A stretch of 30,942 nucleotides of DNA from Aliicoccus persicus_A (GCA_020741755.1 DYYI01000069.1:1-30942), one strand, 5' to 3'. Positions 7,488 to 15,325 are shown, numbered from the stretch's first letter. Program-made: numbers and translations. The notes: generated by a model from the letters alone, not told the origin.

Positions 7488-7715
7488 ATGTCAGAAGTTT
7501 GGTTACCTTCCCTAAAGACTGATACGCCTCAAGACGGGTTTGATCTCGCTGTGAAACTCGCACGAAAAGGTGTGGGTTACACACAGCCGGATGAGAATGT
7601 CCGCAAGTCACTGAGATCTGGTTATGCCAACGACGCCGATAGCTTAACGTTTGCCTCTCAAGTCATCGCGATTCATTTCCAAACCGTATCAGCAGCGAAT
7701 AACTATTGGAAGTAA
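7488..7715 (+). CDS. Small uncharacterized protein (75 aa)
   Basis: I do not recognise this family. It is a soluble, slightly basic protein starting MSEVWLPSLKTDTP, without Cys, signal peptide or membrane segment. ATG 7488 is preceded by GGAGG (7475-7479) with 8 nt spacing; the in-frame ATG at 7473 overlaps that site. It lies 89 bp after the vWA gene on the same strand and ends before a strong terminator at 7730-7776, so it may be the last gene of the macro/vWA group. The good ribosome site and codon use support a real gene. Confidence 0.6.
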   Translation: MSEVWLPSLKTDTPQDGFDLAVKLARKGVGYTQPDENVRKSLRSGYANDADSLTFASQVIAIHFQTVSAANNYWK

Positions 7716-7729
7716 TTTTCAAGTTTCGA

Positions 7730-7776
7730 ATACTCATGCGCTTAGAGATTTCCTTTAAGTTGCATGAGTATTTTTG
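7730..7776 (+). terminator. Intrinsic terminator after the small 75-aa gene
   Basis: Perfect 10-bp stem ATACTCATGC / GCATGAGTAT with a long inner loop that itself pairs CTTA/TAAG, followed by TTTT. It lies 14 bp after the stop codon and separates the macro/vWA region from the ABC transporter. Confidence 0.85.
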
Positions 7777-7824
7777 TATTCATGTATAATGAACGTATCC
7801 ATGTGAATGAATGGGAGGAAAATC

Positions 7825-8742
7825 ATGCCAGCGATAGAATTGACAAACTTAAGCAAGACGATAAAAGGCAAACAAATCATTAAAGATTTAAACTTTAAAG
7901 TTGAACCTGGTGAGGTGTTTGGTTTTATTGGACCGAATGGTGCCGGTAAAACGACGACGATTCGTATGATTGCAGGTTTGGTGAGTATCAGTGAGGGTGA
8001 CGTCACAGTGATGGGTCATAGCATCACTAAAGAATTTTCTAAAGCGATTCGACACGTCGGCGCAATTGTTGAAAATCCTGAAGTCTATCCTTTTTTAACA
8101 GGGATGCAAAACTTAAAGTATTACCGCCGTATGATACCTGGCATTACTAAAGAACGAATTGATGAAGTTGTTTCTCTCGTTGGTCTTGAGAAAGCAATCA
8201 ATCAAAAGGCGGGTAGATACTCACTCGGTATGCGTCAGCGACTGGGTATTGCACAAGCACTGTTACATAAGCCTTCTGTTTTAATTCTAGATGAACCGAC
8301 AAATGGACTTGATCCTGCTGGGATTCGTGAAATACGACAATACATTCGAGCACTTGCTAAAAATGAAAATGTTGCTGTTATTATTTCCAGTCATTTTCTT
8401 GCTGAGATTGAGTTGATGTGTGATCGTATTGGTATTGTAAAAAACGGTGCGCTCATTGATGTTCAGTCCGTAGATGACACTACAACAGATACGACTGAAC
8501 TTCGTCAAGTGTCGATTGAAGTGGACCAGCCTGAAGTTGCAGTGGAATCTGTTAAAGTTGCACATCAAATTGATGGTGACATTGTTGATGGATTGGTTAG
8601 ATTTGAGATAAACAAAGATACAATTCCATTAATCATCCAAACACTTGTGGAAAAAGATCTACTAATATACAAAGTTGAAACTTCTAAGACGCGTTTAGAA
8701 GATAAATTCTTTGATGTGATTGGAGAGAATGTCATTGAGTAA
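7825..8742 (+). CDS. ABC transporter ATP-binding protein (BcrA/drug-exporter type)
   Basis: 305 residues. The nucleotide-binding motifs are Walker A GPNGAGKTT (36-44), signature SLGMRQR (133-139), Walker B VLILDEP (152-158) with the catalytic Glu, and a switch His in SSHFLAE. The C-terminal extension of about 90 residues and the VENPEVYPFLTGMQNL segment match the bacitracin/lantibiotic exporter ATPases (BcrA, subfamily DRA). ATG 7825 has GGGAGG 6 nt upstream; the in-frame ATG 7807 precedes that site. Its 3' end overlaps the permease gene, so the two are translationally coupled and should form one exporter. The substrate could be an antimicrobial peptide or drug but cannot be read from sequence. 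Confidence 0.92.
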   Translation: MPAIELTNLSKTIKGKQIIKDLNFKVEPGEVFGFIGPNGAGKTTTIRMIAGLVSISEGDVTVMGHSITKEFSKAIRHVGAIVENPEVYPFLTGMQNLKYYRRMIPGITKERIDEVVSLVGLEKAINQKAGRYSLGMRQRLGIAQALLHKPSVLILDEPTNGLDPAGIREIRQYIRALAKNENVAVIISSHFLAEIELMCDRIGIVKNGALIDVQSVDDTTTDTTELRQVSIEVDQPEVAVESVKVAHQIDGDIVDGLVRFEINKDTIPLIIQTLVEKDLLIYKVETSKTRLEDKFFDVIGENVIE

Positions 8743-9691
8743 TATATTTAATTTAGTATATAACGAGTTGCTGAAGATCTTTATCCGTAAGTCGACGTGG
8801 GTGTTATATGGATTCTTAACATTAATTATAATAGCAAGTGGATTCTTTGCGTATTTTGCCGGGAATGAACGCACAGCGAATTATACTGATGAAGGCTGGC
8901 AAGAGGAGTTACGGCAAGAAAATGAAGAAATAGGTGCAAATGCAGAAGAAGATATCTTCATGTTGGGCTTTAATATAGAAAGAATGTCAGAGAATGACTA
9001 TTATTTAGAAAATGATTTAAAGCCAGTTTCATATGGTGCAGGTCAGTTTGTTGCAGACGCGAGCTTTATGATTTCAATTGTGAGTTTACTAACTGTAATT
9101 ATTGCAGGTGGAATTGTTGCGAATGAGTTTAGGTGGGGCACAATTAAGTTGTTGCTCATTCGACCTTATTCAAGAGGGATGATATTGTTTGCGAAGTATG
9201 TCGGTGTTTTATCGTTTGCGATTATTACTTTACTGTATGTCACAGTACTCGGATGGATTGTAGGATTAATATTCTTTGGCTTTGATGGATTTAATCCTCA
9301 GGTAATCATTCTTGAAAATGGATCACACCGATATGAATCAGTTGTTTTAGCCCTGCTTACTGACTATGGCTACGGATTGGTCAGCCTCATCATGATGGCA
9401 ACCTTGGCGTTTATGATTTCAAGTGTGTTTAGAAACAGTACGCTCGCAATCAGTATATCGATTATTATATTGTTGTCAGGCAGCACGATTACACTCATCT
9501 TATCAAGATATGAGTGGTCAAAATATTTACTGTTTGCCAATTTAAATTTGAGACAGTATGAAGAAGGCGGTAGAGTAGCCATAGAGGGCATGACATTACC
9601 ATTCTCAATCACAGTACTCGCTGTTTACTATGTCGTATTCATCGTATTGGCGTGGTGGGTCTTTGGCAGACGAGATGTTGCAGGAGATTAA
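8729..9691 (+). CDS. ABC-2-type permease, partner of the upstream ATPase
   Basis: About 320 residues with six predicted membrane spans: one N-terminal span, a long extracytoplasmic loop (roughly residues 45-110, rich in Glu/Asn), then five spans. The segment IVANEFRWGTIKLLLIRPYSR is the characteristic cytoplasmic coupling loop of ABC-2 permeases. It overlaps the ATPase gene by 14 bp. The start is uncertain: ATG 8729 is only 1-2 nt from GGAGAG, whereas TTG 8735 has ideal 7-nt spacing and gives a protein two residues shorter. The terminator at 9709-9752 closes the two-gene operon. Confidence 0.88.
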   Translation: MSLSNIFNLVYNELLKIFIRKSTWVLYGFLTLIIIASGFFAYFAGNERTANYTDEGWQEELRQENEEIGANAEEDIFMLGFNIERMSENDYYLENDLKPVSYGAGQFVADASFMISIVSLLTVIIAGGIVANEFRWGTIKLLLIRPYSRGMILFAKYVGVLSFAIITLLYVTVLGWIVGLIFFGFDGFNPQVIILENGSHRYESVVLALLTDYGYGLVSLIMMATLAFMISSVFRNSTLAISISIIILLSGSTITLILSRYEWSKYLLFANLNLRQYEEGGRVAIEGMTLPFSITVLAVYYVVFIVLAWWVFGRRDVAGD

Positions 9692-9708
9692 TTGAATATT
9701 GGTGTTAG

Positions 9709-9752
9709 CTGCTACTTCATGCCGGTAAAATTCGGTGAAGTAGCAGGTTTTT
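9709..9752 (+). terminator. Intrinsic terminator of the ABC exporter operon
   Basis: Perfect 11-bp stem CTGCTACTTCA / TGAAGTAGCAG, continued by CCG/CGG inside the loop, then GTTTTT. It lies 17 bp after the permease stop. Confidence 0.88.
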
Positions 9753-9759
9753 AATTATC

Positions 9760-9848
9760 CTGCCAACTCAAGCCAAAAAAGAGTGTTGAATTGGCAGACT
9801 TTCTTTTTTCCTGCCAACTCAGACAGAAAATTAGTGTTGAATTGGCAG
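9760..9848. repeat. Two copies of the GCCAACTCA palindromic repeat
   Basis: Copy 1 (9760-9797) and copy 2 (9811-9848) each have arms CTGCCAACTCA and TTGAATTGGCAG around an A-rich 14-16-nt centre, and a T-rich stretch follows each. One arm position is mismatched (C against A). They belong to the same family as the elements at 16816-16901 and 18298-18580. A looser hairpin, ACTCATG / CATGAGT, follows at 9887-9912. They fill most of the 233-bp gap between the convergent permease and membrane-protein genes. Confidence 0.8.
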
Positions 9849-9924
9849 ATTTTGATTTTTATCGCTTCTTTCCTCTTAACCCAACAACTCATGTCAAAAA
9901 TCAATCATGAGTCTTAACTAAATT

Positions 9925-11148
9925 CTATAATAATTTACGCGTTTCTTTATGTCGTTTCACACTGAATAAAATCATTGTTACACCAATTAATAGCAATATA
10001 GATGCTACAAATAGCCCATCCGCATATAACGGGATGCTATACCAATCGGTCCATAATCCTAGGCTTCTTAAGAATAGTAGCAATTCGTTTAACAAGAATC
10101 CGGTGACAAACCCAGTAAAGCCATATATCGAAAACTTGCTCTCTTTGAATAATCCCAGCATATGGAACAGGACGAAGACAAAAATCGTTAGAAATCCGAG
10201 TAATGTTAAGTGTAAGTAGCCAATAATGACATCTCTCGTATTGTTCACAAGATCGGCCAGTGGTGGGTAAATCAGTCCAAGTTCCATCGTGCCTTTCATT
10301 ACTAGCAATACGATTGAAAAAATCAGTAAGTTGGATGTTAGTCTCGTGACTAATTTAGAAACTCGCTGGATTGCCGGAATAAGTGCAACAATCAGCATGA
10401 TGATACTGATCCATTGTGCAATACTGGCAAGTGCTGCAATTGTCTCAACAACAGGTCCTAATCCGACCCAAAGTGCTGAAATTAAAAAGCCAGGGAATAA
10501 TGCCACAAAATATATCCAAAATGCTTGAGTGGCTAACTTTTCATTCATTTTAATACTTCGTTTATTTAAGAGTACTAGGAACAATCCAAATAATGAAAGC
10601 ATGAGCCAGCCGTTGTACTGAAAGTGTAAATAGAAGTAGATCGACATATCGAAGAGTGAAAGATCCGTCAGCTTGTTTGCAGATAAAAATGCAAGCGTAT
10701 ATGGACCAATTGAAGAAATAATATTAGCTAAAATACCCCCGACAATGAACAACTTCGCAACCTTTGGTATGTTTTCTTTACGTATAAATAGCCAAATATA
10801 AATCACAGCCCAATATTCTACGAATATATGTACTGTTGAAGTGATGATAGAGAATAGTGCATAGCCCTGGTACAAAAATGCTACAAACATGAGCAAGGAC
10901 ACACTGATTAGCGAAATAAAAATGAGTTTAGGTTGAAGTTTATCCTTCAGCTTATCTCGATATATAAAGAAGAAAATCAAAAAAACCGCAGTGAATAACC
11001 ATCCGATCAATGCGACATGCGAGTGCGCATGGAGAACGTTGTCATAGGGGATAGCACTTGACGGAGATAAACTAAACCATCGCATCCAGACACCTGAGAT
11101 TGCAGTTAAGAACAACAATACTAATGTGATTTGCGTGTAAAGCCTCAT
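9925..11148 (-). CDS. Large polytopic membrane protein with conserved His motifs (heme-copper-oxidase/NnrS-like)
   Basis: 407 residues with about 12 predicted membrane helices and short loops. His residues lie in patterns typical of heme or copper sites: HAHSHVALIGW (residues 40-50), HIFVEYW, YLHFQYNGW and GYLHLTLLGF. The overall architecture recalls heme-copper oxidase subunit I and NnrS-like proteins, but the full set of oxidase ligands is not obvious, so enzymatic activity is not claimed. The start is ATG 11146-11148 with a modest AAGG site. A near-consensus CRP/FNR-type half-site pair at 11215-11230 lies about 70 bp upstream. Transcription is alone on the minus strand; the small protein at 4753 shares the HAHxHV-type motif. 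Confidence 0.7.
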   Translation of the reverse strand: MRLYTQITLVLLFLTAISGVWMRWFSLSPSSAIPYDNVLHAHSHVALIGWLFTAVFLIFFFIYRDKLKDKLQPKLIFISLISVSLLMFVAFLYQGYALFSIITSTVHIFVEYWAVIYIWLFIRKENIPKVAKLFIVGGILANIISSIGPYTLAFLSANKLTDLSLFDMSIYFYLHFQYNGWLMLSLFGLFLVLLNKRSIKMNEKLATQAFWIYFVALFPGFLISALWVGLGPVVETIAALASIAQWISIIMLIVALIPAIQRVSKLVTRLTSNLLIFSIVLLVMKGTMELGLIYPPLADLVNNTRDVIIGYLHLTLLGFLTIFVFVLFHMLGLFKESKFSIYGFTGFVTGFLLNELLLFLRSLGLWTDWYSIPLYADGLFVASILLLIGVTMILFSVKRHKETRKLL

Positions 11149-11214
11149 TTGAATTACCTTCTTATATCGTATTTGTACGTTAAATTAAAATTATCACAGA
11201 ATATGAGTTTTCAA

Positions 11215-11230
11215 TGTGACTTCAATCACT
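11215..11230. promoter_or_regulatory. CRP/FNR-family-like binding site (TGTGA-N6-TCACT)
   Basis: TGTGACTTCAATCACT matches 9 of 10 half-site bases of the TGTGA-N6-TCACA operator used by CRP and staphylococcal ArcR-type regulators. It is 67 bp upstream of the minus-strand His-rich membrane protein start and 65 bp upstream of the methyltransferase start, so either could be the target. It differs from the TTGAT-N4-ATCAA box at 19262, so the local FLP-like protein is probably not its regulator. Confidence 0.45.
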
Positions 11231-11294
11231 GAAAATATTGGTGTTATACTAAAACAATATAAGTTCATTATTTGTACACAATAGAGGGATGATT

Positions 11295-12026
11295 ATGAAG
11301 GAAAACAAATGTAATGATGAAACATTTTTTAATAAATATGGACAGATGAAACGCTCAAAAGAAGGATTGAGTGGTGCAGGTGAATGGGAAGCACTGAAGC
11401 GTTTATTACCTGACTTTAAAAATAAGCAAGTTCTAGATTTAGGTTGTGGATATGGATGGCATTCCATCTATGCAGCAGGAAATGGTGCAAAGTTTGTAAT
11501 CGGTGTGGATTTATCAGAAAGAATGATTGAAATTGCACGAGATAAAACGTCATTCAAGAATGTTAAATATCAAGTAGGTGCAATGGAAGATGTAGATTTT
11601 CCTGATGAAACGTTTGATGTTGTGATGAGCTCGCTTGCGTTTCATTATGTTGAGGATTTTAGCAGTTTAGCGGAGAATGTATTTCGTATGTTGAAATCAA
11701 ATGGTGTATTTGTTTTTACTGTGGAACATCCGATATTTACAGCAGATGGATCTCAAAATTGGATCTATAACGAGGATGGAGAAATCGAACACTTTCCAGT
11801 AGATAATTATTTTGAAGAAGGACAGCGAGAAACACAATTTTTAGATGAGCCTGTTACGAAATACCATCGTACTATGACAACATATATCAATACGTTGATT
11901 AATGCTGGATTTAACATCCAACGAGTTATAGAACCAACACCGCCAGAATATATGATGGATATACCAAATATGAAAGATGAACTGCGTAGACCGATGATGT
12001 TGATTATATCAGCGAGGAAAAACTAG
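11295..12026 (+). CDS. Class I SAM-dependent methyltransferase (UbiE/methyltransferase-11 type)
   Basis: 243 residues. Motif I VLDLGCGYGWHS binds SAM, motif post-I is VIGVDLSERM with the acidic ribose-binding residue, and FDVVMSSLAFHYVED is motif IV. The C-terminal half has the lid helices of small-molecule methyltransferases. The substrate is unknown. The start is ATG 11295 with GAGGG 6 nt upstream; ATG 11289 directly abuts that site. It shares the upstream region with the divergent membrane protein gene and the CRP/FNR-like site. The 3' end runs into the hairpin element at 12028-12095. Confidence 0.88.
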   Translation: MKENKCNDETFFNKYGQMKRSKEGLSGAGEWEALKRLLPDFKNKQVLDLGCGYGWHSIYAAGNGAKFVIGVDLSERMIEIARDKTSFKNVKYQVGAMEDVDFPDETFDVVMSSLAFHYVEDFSSLAENVFRMLKSNGVFVFTVEHPIFTADGSQNWIYNEDGEIEHFPVDNYFEEGQRETQFLDEPVTKYHRTMTTYINTLINAGFNIQRVIEPTPPEYMMDIPNMKDELRRPMMLIISARKN

Positions 12027-12027
12027 G

Positions 12028-12095
12028 TGACTATGAGGGATTCTCATTGGCACGCAAATCAATCTGCGTGTCCGTGGGCCAAGCTCATAGTCACT
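12028..12095. repeat. Nested hairpin between convergent genes, related to the 41-nt tandem repeat
   Basis: Outer arms GTGACTATGAG (12028-12038) and CTCATAGTCAC (12085-12095) pair perfectly. Inside, TTGGC (12048-12052) pairs with GCCAA (12079-12083), and ACGCAAATCAATCTGCGT (12053-12070) is a near-perfect palindrome. It probably terminates both the methyltransferase and the GNAT gene. The reverse complement of 12041-12073 matches the tandem repeat at 30774-30942 over about 33 nt with two differences, showing common origin. Confidence 0.85.
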
Positions 12096-12100
12096 TTGTA

Positions 12101-12598
12101 TTACAAAAACTTATGGAAAATTAAATCATCTACATATTCGCCTGTTTCAACATTCTTATGATGACGTAACACAGCACCTGCAGATTCAAAGTTCATCTTT
12201 TTCACAGCATTTACTGAAGAAGTGTTATCGCTATACACATAAATTCTCGCGATATTTACGCCTTCTTTTTTCATTTCTCCAAGACCATACTCAATGAGCT
12301 TCCCAACGAAGCCTTTTCCACGAACGTCTTGGTGTGTTGCTGCTGTTAAAAATGCTGCGTGTTGTTTTTCTGGTGTCATTGTGCGCTTTCCTCTTAGAAA
12401 ACTCAAGACATGATTCGGTTTGTCATCTCCAACAACAACATAAGTCAATTCGGCAGGATTATCGACAAAATTTAATACTTCTTCTTTTGTCGATATGTTC
12501 GCAAATGACATATCTATCTTTTCTTCCTTGATTCCTTTAAACATTTCTAGCACACTATCTACATCTTGTGCATTCATCTTTCTATAAATATATTCCAT
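12101..12598 (-). CDS. GNAT-family N-acetyltransferase
   Basis: 165 residues with the GNAT core. The acetyl-CoA pyrophosphate loop is QDVRGKGFVGKLIEYGL, preceded by the beta-4 strand AAFLTAATH and followed by IARIYVYSDNTSSVNAVKKMNF, the typical alpha-4/beta-6 segment. The acceptor is unknown (protein, amine or drug). The start is ATG 12596-12598 with GGAGG 7 nt upstream on the minus strand; codons further upstream in the same frame have no ribosome site. The gene is divergent from the sugar acetyltransferase at 12696. Confidence 0.85.
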   Translation of the reverse strand: MEYIYRKMNAQDVDSVLEMFKGIKEEKIDMSFANISTKEEVLNFVDNPAELTYVVVGDDKPNHVLSFLRGKRTMTPEKQHAAFLTAATHQDVRGKGFVGKLIEYGLGEMKKEGVNIARIYVYSDNTSSVNAVKKMNFESAGAVLRHHKNVETGEYVDDLIFHKFL

Positions 12599-12695
12599 GA
12601 TATAACCTCCGAGTTTTATCAACACTAGTATAAGGTAATGCCAGAGTGATGTATAATCAAACATATGAAAGTGAATGGATTATTGGAGGTATAAA

Positions 12696-13268
12696 ATGAC
12701 GACAGAACGTGAAAAGATGCTCAAACATGAGCCTTATAATTCAAACAATGACGCGGCATTGATTAATGAACGCCTTGAATGTAAGACATTGTGTCAAGAA
12801 TATAATCAGTTGCCAATTAAAGATTTGGAAGGTCGTACACAATTGATCAAGAAAATACTCGGTAAGACTGGTGAAAATGTCCAGATAGAACCAGACTTTT
12901 GGTGTGATTATGGCAGTTTGATTGAAGTCGGTGAGAATTTTTATGCGAACCATGGACTCGTCATTCTAGATGGTGGGACAGTGACTTTTGGTGACAATGT
13001 CTTTATCGCGCCGAGCTGTGGATTCCATACAGCGGCTCATGCAATCGATGCTACCGAACGTAATGCCGGCATTGAATATACGAAACCGATAAAAGTTGGT
13101 GATGACGTCTGGATTGGTGCAGGTGTTCAAGTGATGCCTGGTGTTACCATTGGTAGCAATGTTGTCATCGGTGGTGGTAGTGTCGTCGTTAAAGATATTC
13201 CAGATAACAGTATTGCGGTCGGTAATCCAGCCAAAGTGATAAAAGAGATCAGCAGTACAAATCAATAG
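12696..13268 (+). CDS. maa: Sugar O-acetyltransferase (maltose/galactoside acetyltransferase family)
   Basis: 190 residues. The N-terminus (REKMLKHEPYNSNNDAALI) is the Mac domain of maltose acetyltransferases, followed by left-handed beta-helix hexapeptide repeats with the catalytic His in GFHTAAHAI. The end GGSVVVKDIPDNSIAVGNPA is highly conserved in LacA/Maa/NodL. It transfers acetyl from acetyl-CoA to a hydroxyl of a sugar or related molecule. ATG 12696 has GGAGG 6 nt upstream; the earlier in-frame ATG lies before that site. It begins a four-gene run to 15315 with gaps of only 0-11 nt, suggesting one operon. Confidence 0.88.
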   Translation: MTTEREKMLKHEPYNSNNDAALINERLECKTLCQEYNQLPIKDLEGRTQLIKKILGKTGENVQIEPDFWCDYGSLIEVGENFYANHGLVILDGGTVTFGDNVFIAPSCGFHTAAHAIDATERNAGIEYTKPIKVGDDVWIGAGVQVMPGVTIGSNVVIGGGSVVVKDIPDNSIAVGNPAKVIKEISSTNQ

Positions 13269-13279
13269 GAGTGATTCAT

Positions 13280-13594
13280 ATGAAAGTATATCAAGAAGCG
13301 AATTGCAAAAACGCACCGAAGAATTTAAAAGTCGCAGAGATGACTGAAGCAATTTTAAAACAAGATAAAGATGTCGTGAATGATCTTTATGAAGCGGGAT
13401 TTGATTCTATCGAATTTCCAAATTTAGAAGGTGTAAAAGAAATCACGATTCTTCAAGCAATCAGTCACGGGAAAGCTGCGTCAAGTTTGTGTGAATATGA
13501 AGTGAACGGAGAAAAGAAACAGTTGGGCTTGTTCTTTGAATTCACAACACACAAAGCGGAAGCATATAAAACTGTCATTTTGACTTATAATTAG
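13280..13594 (+). CDS. Uncharacterized 104-aa protein
   Basis: I do not recognise the family. It starts MKVYQEANCKNAPKN and is a soluble alpha/beta-sized protein with two Cys, no signal peptide and no membrane span; it ends in FFEFTTHKAEAYKTVILTYN, a likely beta sheet. ATG 13280 is preceded by AGGAGTG at 6 nt. It lies 11 bp after maa, and its stop TAG is immediately followed by the ATG of the DUF429 gene, so the two are translationally coupled. Stable pairing with the DUF429 protein would suggest a joint function in nucleic acid chemistry; that is inference. Confidence 0.7.
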   Translation: MKVYQEANCKNAPKNLKVAEMTEAILKQDKDVVNDLYEAGFDSIEFPNLEGVKEITILQAISHGKAASSLCEYEVNGEKKQLGLFFEFTTHKAEAYKTVILTYN

Positions 13595-14308
13595 ATGAGA
13601 TTTATAGGTATTGATTTAGCTTGGACGACAAAAAATGAAACTGGGATTTGCGTATTAGATGATGGTGGAAATATCTTGCATCTATCTGCTGAAGTCTATT
13701 CTAATGATGAGATAATCGAAATCATTCAAGAATTTTATCAGCACCCAACGTTCGTAGCGATTGATGCACCTATTGTCGTGCCCAATGAAACAGGATCGCG
13801 TCCAGCAGAGAGTGCACTTGCCCGTGACCTCATTCACAACCATCGCATACGTGCGTTTCATTGTAGTCGAAGCTATTTAACAAAACATTATGGCAGCATT
13901 CGAGCTGAAGTGATTGCTCAAAGACTGATTTCAGATATGAACTTTAAAGTCGGCTATTTTCAGGGTGAAGATTGTGTCGTTGAAACACTACCGACCGGTA
14001 TTATCGCAGGATTATTCCCAGAACATGCGCCATTTAAATACAAGATAAAAAAAGGAATCAACACTCAATTTGCAGGTGAAGAACTGATTCGTTTGGCATC
14101 ATTATTTGAAGAAAATGGATTGTTAAACGAACTCGCGATTAACTCACAATTAAAATATAGTAAGAATTTGCACAAACATCTAGAAGATCAAATCGATGCG
14201 TTTTTGTGTGCGTACATGGGGTATAGGCTTCAGTACAAAGGCACTAAAGTTCTAATTTACGGGGACTATTCGAAAGGATTTATTTTACTGCCTTTGGAGG
14301 AGAGATAG
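13595..14308 (+). CDS. DUF429 protein, predicted RNase H-fold nuclease
   Basis: 237 residues. FIGIDLAWTTKN at the N-terminus and FVAIDAPIVVPNETGSRPAE are the conserved DUF429 (COG2410) motifs; both aspartates fit the RNase H-like acidic active site. The C-terminal DQIDAFLCAYMGYR supplies another conserved Asp pair. A nuclease role is a published prediction for the family, not shown here. It has no ribosome site of its own: ATG 13595 abuts the previous stop, so translation must be coupled. The ribosome site of the next gene lies within its last codons, extending the operon. Confidence 0.82.
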   Translation: MRFIGIDLAWTTKNETGICVLDDGGNILHLSAEVYSNDEIIEIIQEFYQHPTFVAIDAPIVVPNETGSRPAESALARDLIHNHRIRAFHCSRSYLTKHYGSIRAEVIAQRLISDMNFKVGYFQGEDCVVETLPTGIIAGLFPEHAPFKYKIKKGINTQFAGEELIRLASLFEENGLLNELAINSQLKYSKNLHKHLEDQIDAFLCAYMGYRLQYKGTKVLIYGDYSKGFILLPLEER

Positions 14309-14310
14309 AA

Positions 14311-15315
14311 ATGAAAAAGAAATTTTCAATTAGCATGATTTCAATGATGGTGCTAGGTGGTTCTTTATTCAATATGAATCTCGCAGAAGCTCAAGAGGAA
14401 GAAGTAGAAGATGAAGTTACGGAAGATGAAGTAGTAGTTGAGGAAGAAGAGGAAGTTGAAGAAGACGAAGTTGATGAAGATGTTGTATGGCTAGATGACA
14501 TTGTTAGAAACAACGTCAGTGAAGTAGAATTTACGTTTGTTGGCGCTGAAGATGCAACGTCAAATCCAAACAGTCCAATCGCAACTAAACTTGAAGGACT
14601 AGATACAGATGAACCGGTCGTAAGATTCATCTGGGACCGTGAAGATGAAAGCTTAGATGAAGTGTTTGAAGTGAACGTTTCAGAAGTAGATCCAGTTGAA
14701 ATTGAAACATTCAACACGGAAGATGAAGGGACAACAACTTTTGAATCAAATATCATCGCAGAATTCGTACCTGAAGATGACACGTATTATGCGAACACAG
14801 AACTTTATATTGTAGATGGTGAAAATGGTGTTGAACTGTTGCAACCAAACTATGCAGGTAATGTTGAAGAAAATCAGCAAGATGTTTATATGAATTTAGT
14901 ACAAGTAGCACAAGGTGAAGATGGTGAGAATGCGAATATAGAAGCATTAGATGAAGCAGTCATTGAGTGGGGTAACACGCTTGACCAATCGTATGAACGT
15001 TACTATCCAGGCAATGAAGAAGAATTCTCACATGCGGGTACTGATTTAGATACGATGCTTGAAAATGCAGTGATCGATGGTACTCCAGTGAACTTAAGTG
15101 AATCAGGAAACACGGAGATTGTTGCAGTTTATTCGGCAACAGTTGAAGAGGAGTCAATGATGCGTGACATCACGTATATTATGACACTCATCGATGATGC
15201 ACCTGTAATCCTCGTGACAGAGCAGATGGAAGATGCATCAGAAATTCATTATACTGGAACAGATAATACAGATTTACAAGCAATCTATAACGATTGGGTA
15301 GAACAAAACCAATAA
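14311..15315 (+). CDS. Secreted, highly acidic protein of unknown function
   Basis: 334 residues. MKKKFSISMISMMVLGGSLFN followed by NLAEAQEEE is a classical Sec signal peptide with an AEA-Q type cleavage site near residue 27. Directly after it comes an Asp/Glu run (residues 28-60, many EDEV and EEEVEEDE blocks), then a largely beta-rich body with many acidic residues and repeated VEEE/VDGEN patterns. No LPXTG anchor, lipobox or membrane anchor is visible, so it should be released or wall-associated electrostatically. Calcium or cationic-peptide binding is possible but unproven. GGAGGAG lies 8 nt before the ATG. It is the last gene of the maa operon and ends at a strong terminator. Confidence 0.7.
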   Translation: MKKKFSISMISMMVLGGSLFNMNLAEAQEEEVEDEVTEDEVVVEEEEEVEEDEVDEDVVWLDDIVRNNVSEVEFTFVGAEDATSNPNSPIATKLEGLDTDEPVVRFIWDREDESLDEVFEVNVSEVDPVEIETFNTEDEGTTTFESNIIAEFVPEDDTYYANTELYIVDGENGVELLQPNYAGNVEENQQDVYMNLVQVAQGEDGENANIEALDEAVIEWGNTLDQSYERYYPGNEEEFSHAGTDLDTMLENAVIDGTPVNLSESGNTEIVAVYSATVEEESMMRDITYIMTLIDDAPVILVTEQMEDASEIHYTGTDNTDLQAIYNDWVEQNQ

Positions 15316-15325
15316 CAATTGAGAT

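Noticed and set aside
5674..7715. Complete Ter-type stress module (TerY with kinase and phosphatase)
   Set aside because: Only a TerY-like vWA protein is present; no TerD-like, PP2C or kinase gene occurs in the window.
14391..14783. 130-aa Ser/Thr-rich frame on the minus strand
   Set aside because: It is the antisense reading of the Glu/Asp codons of the secreted acidic protein, with no ribosome site or family resemblance.
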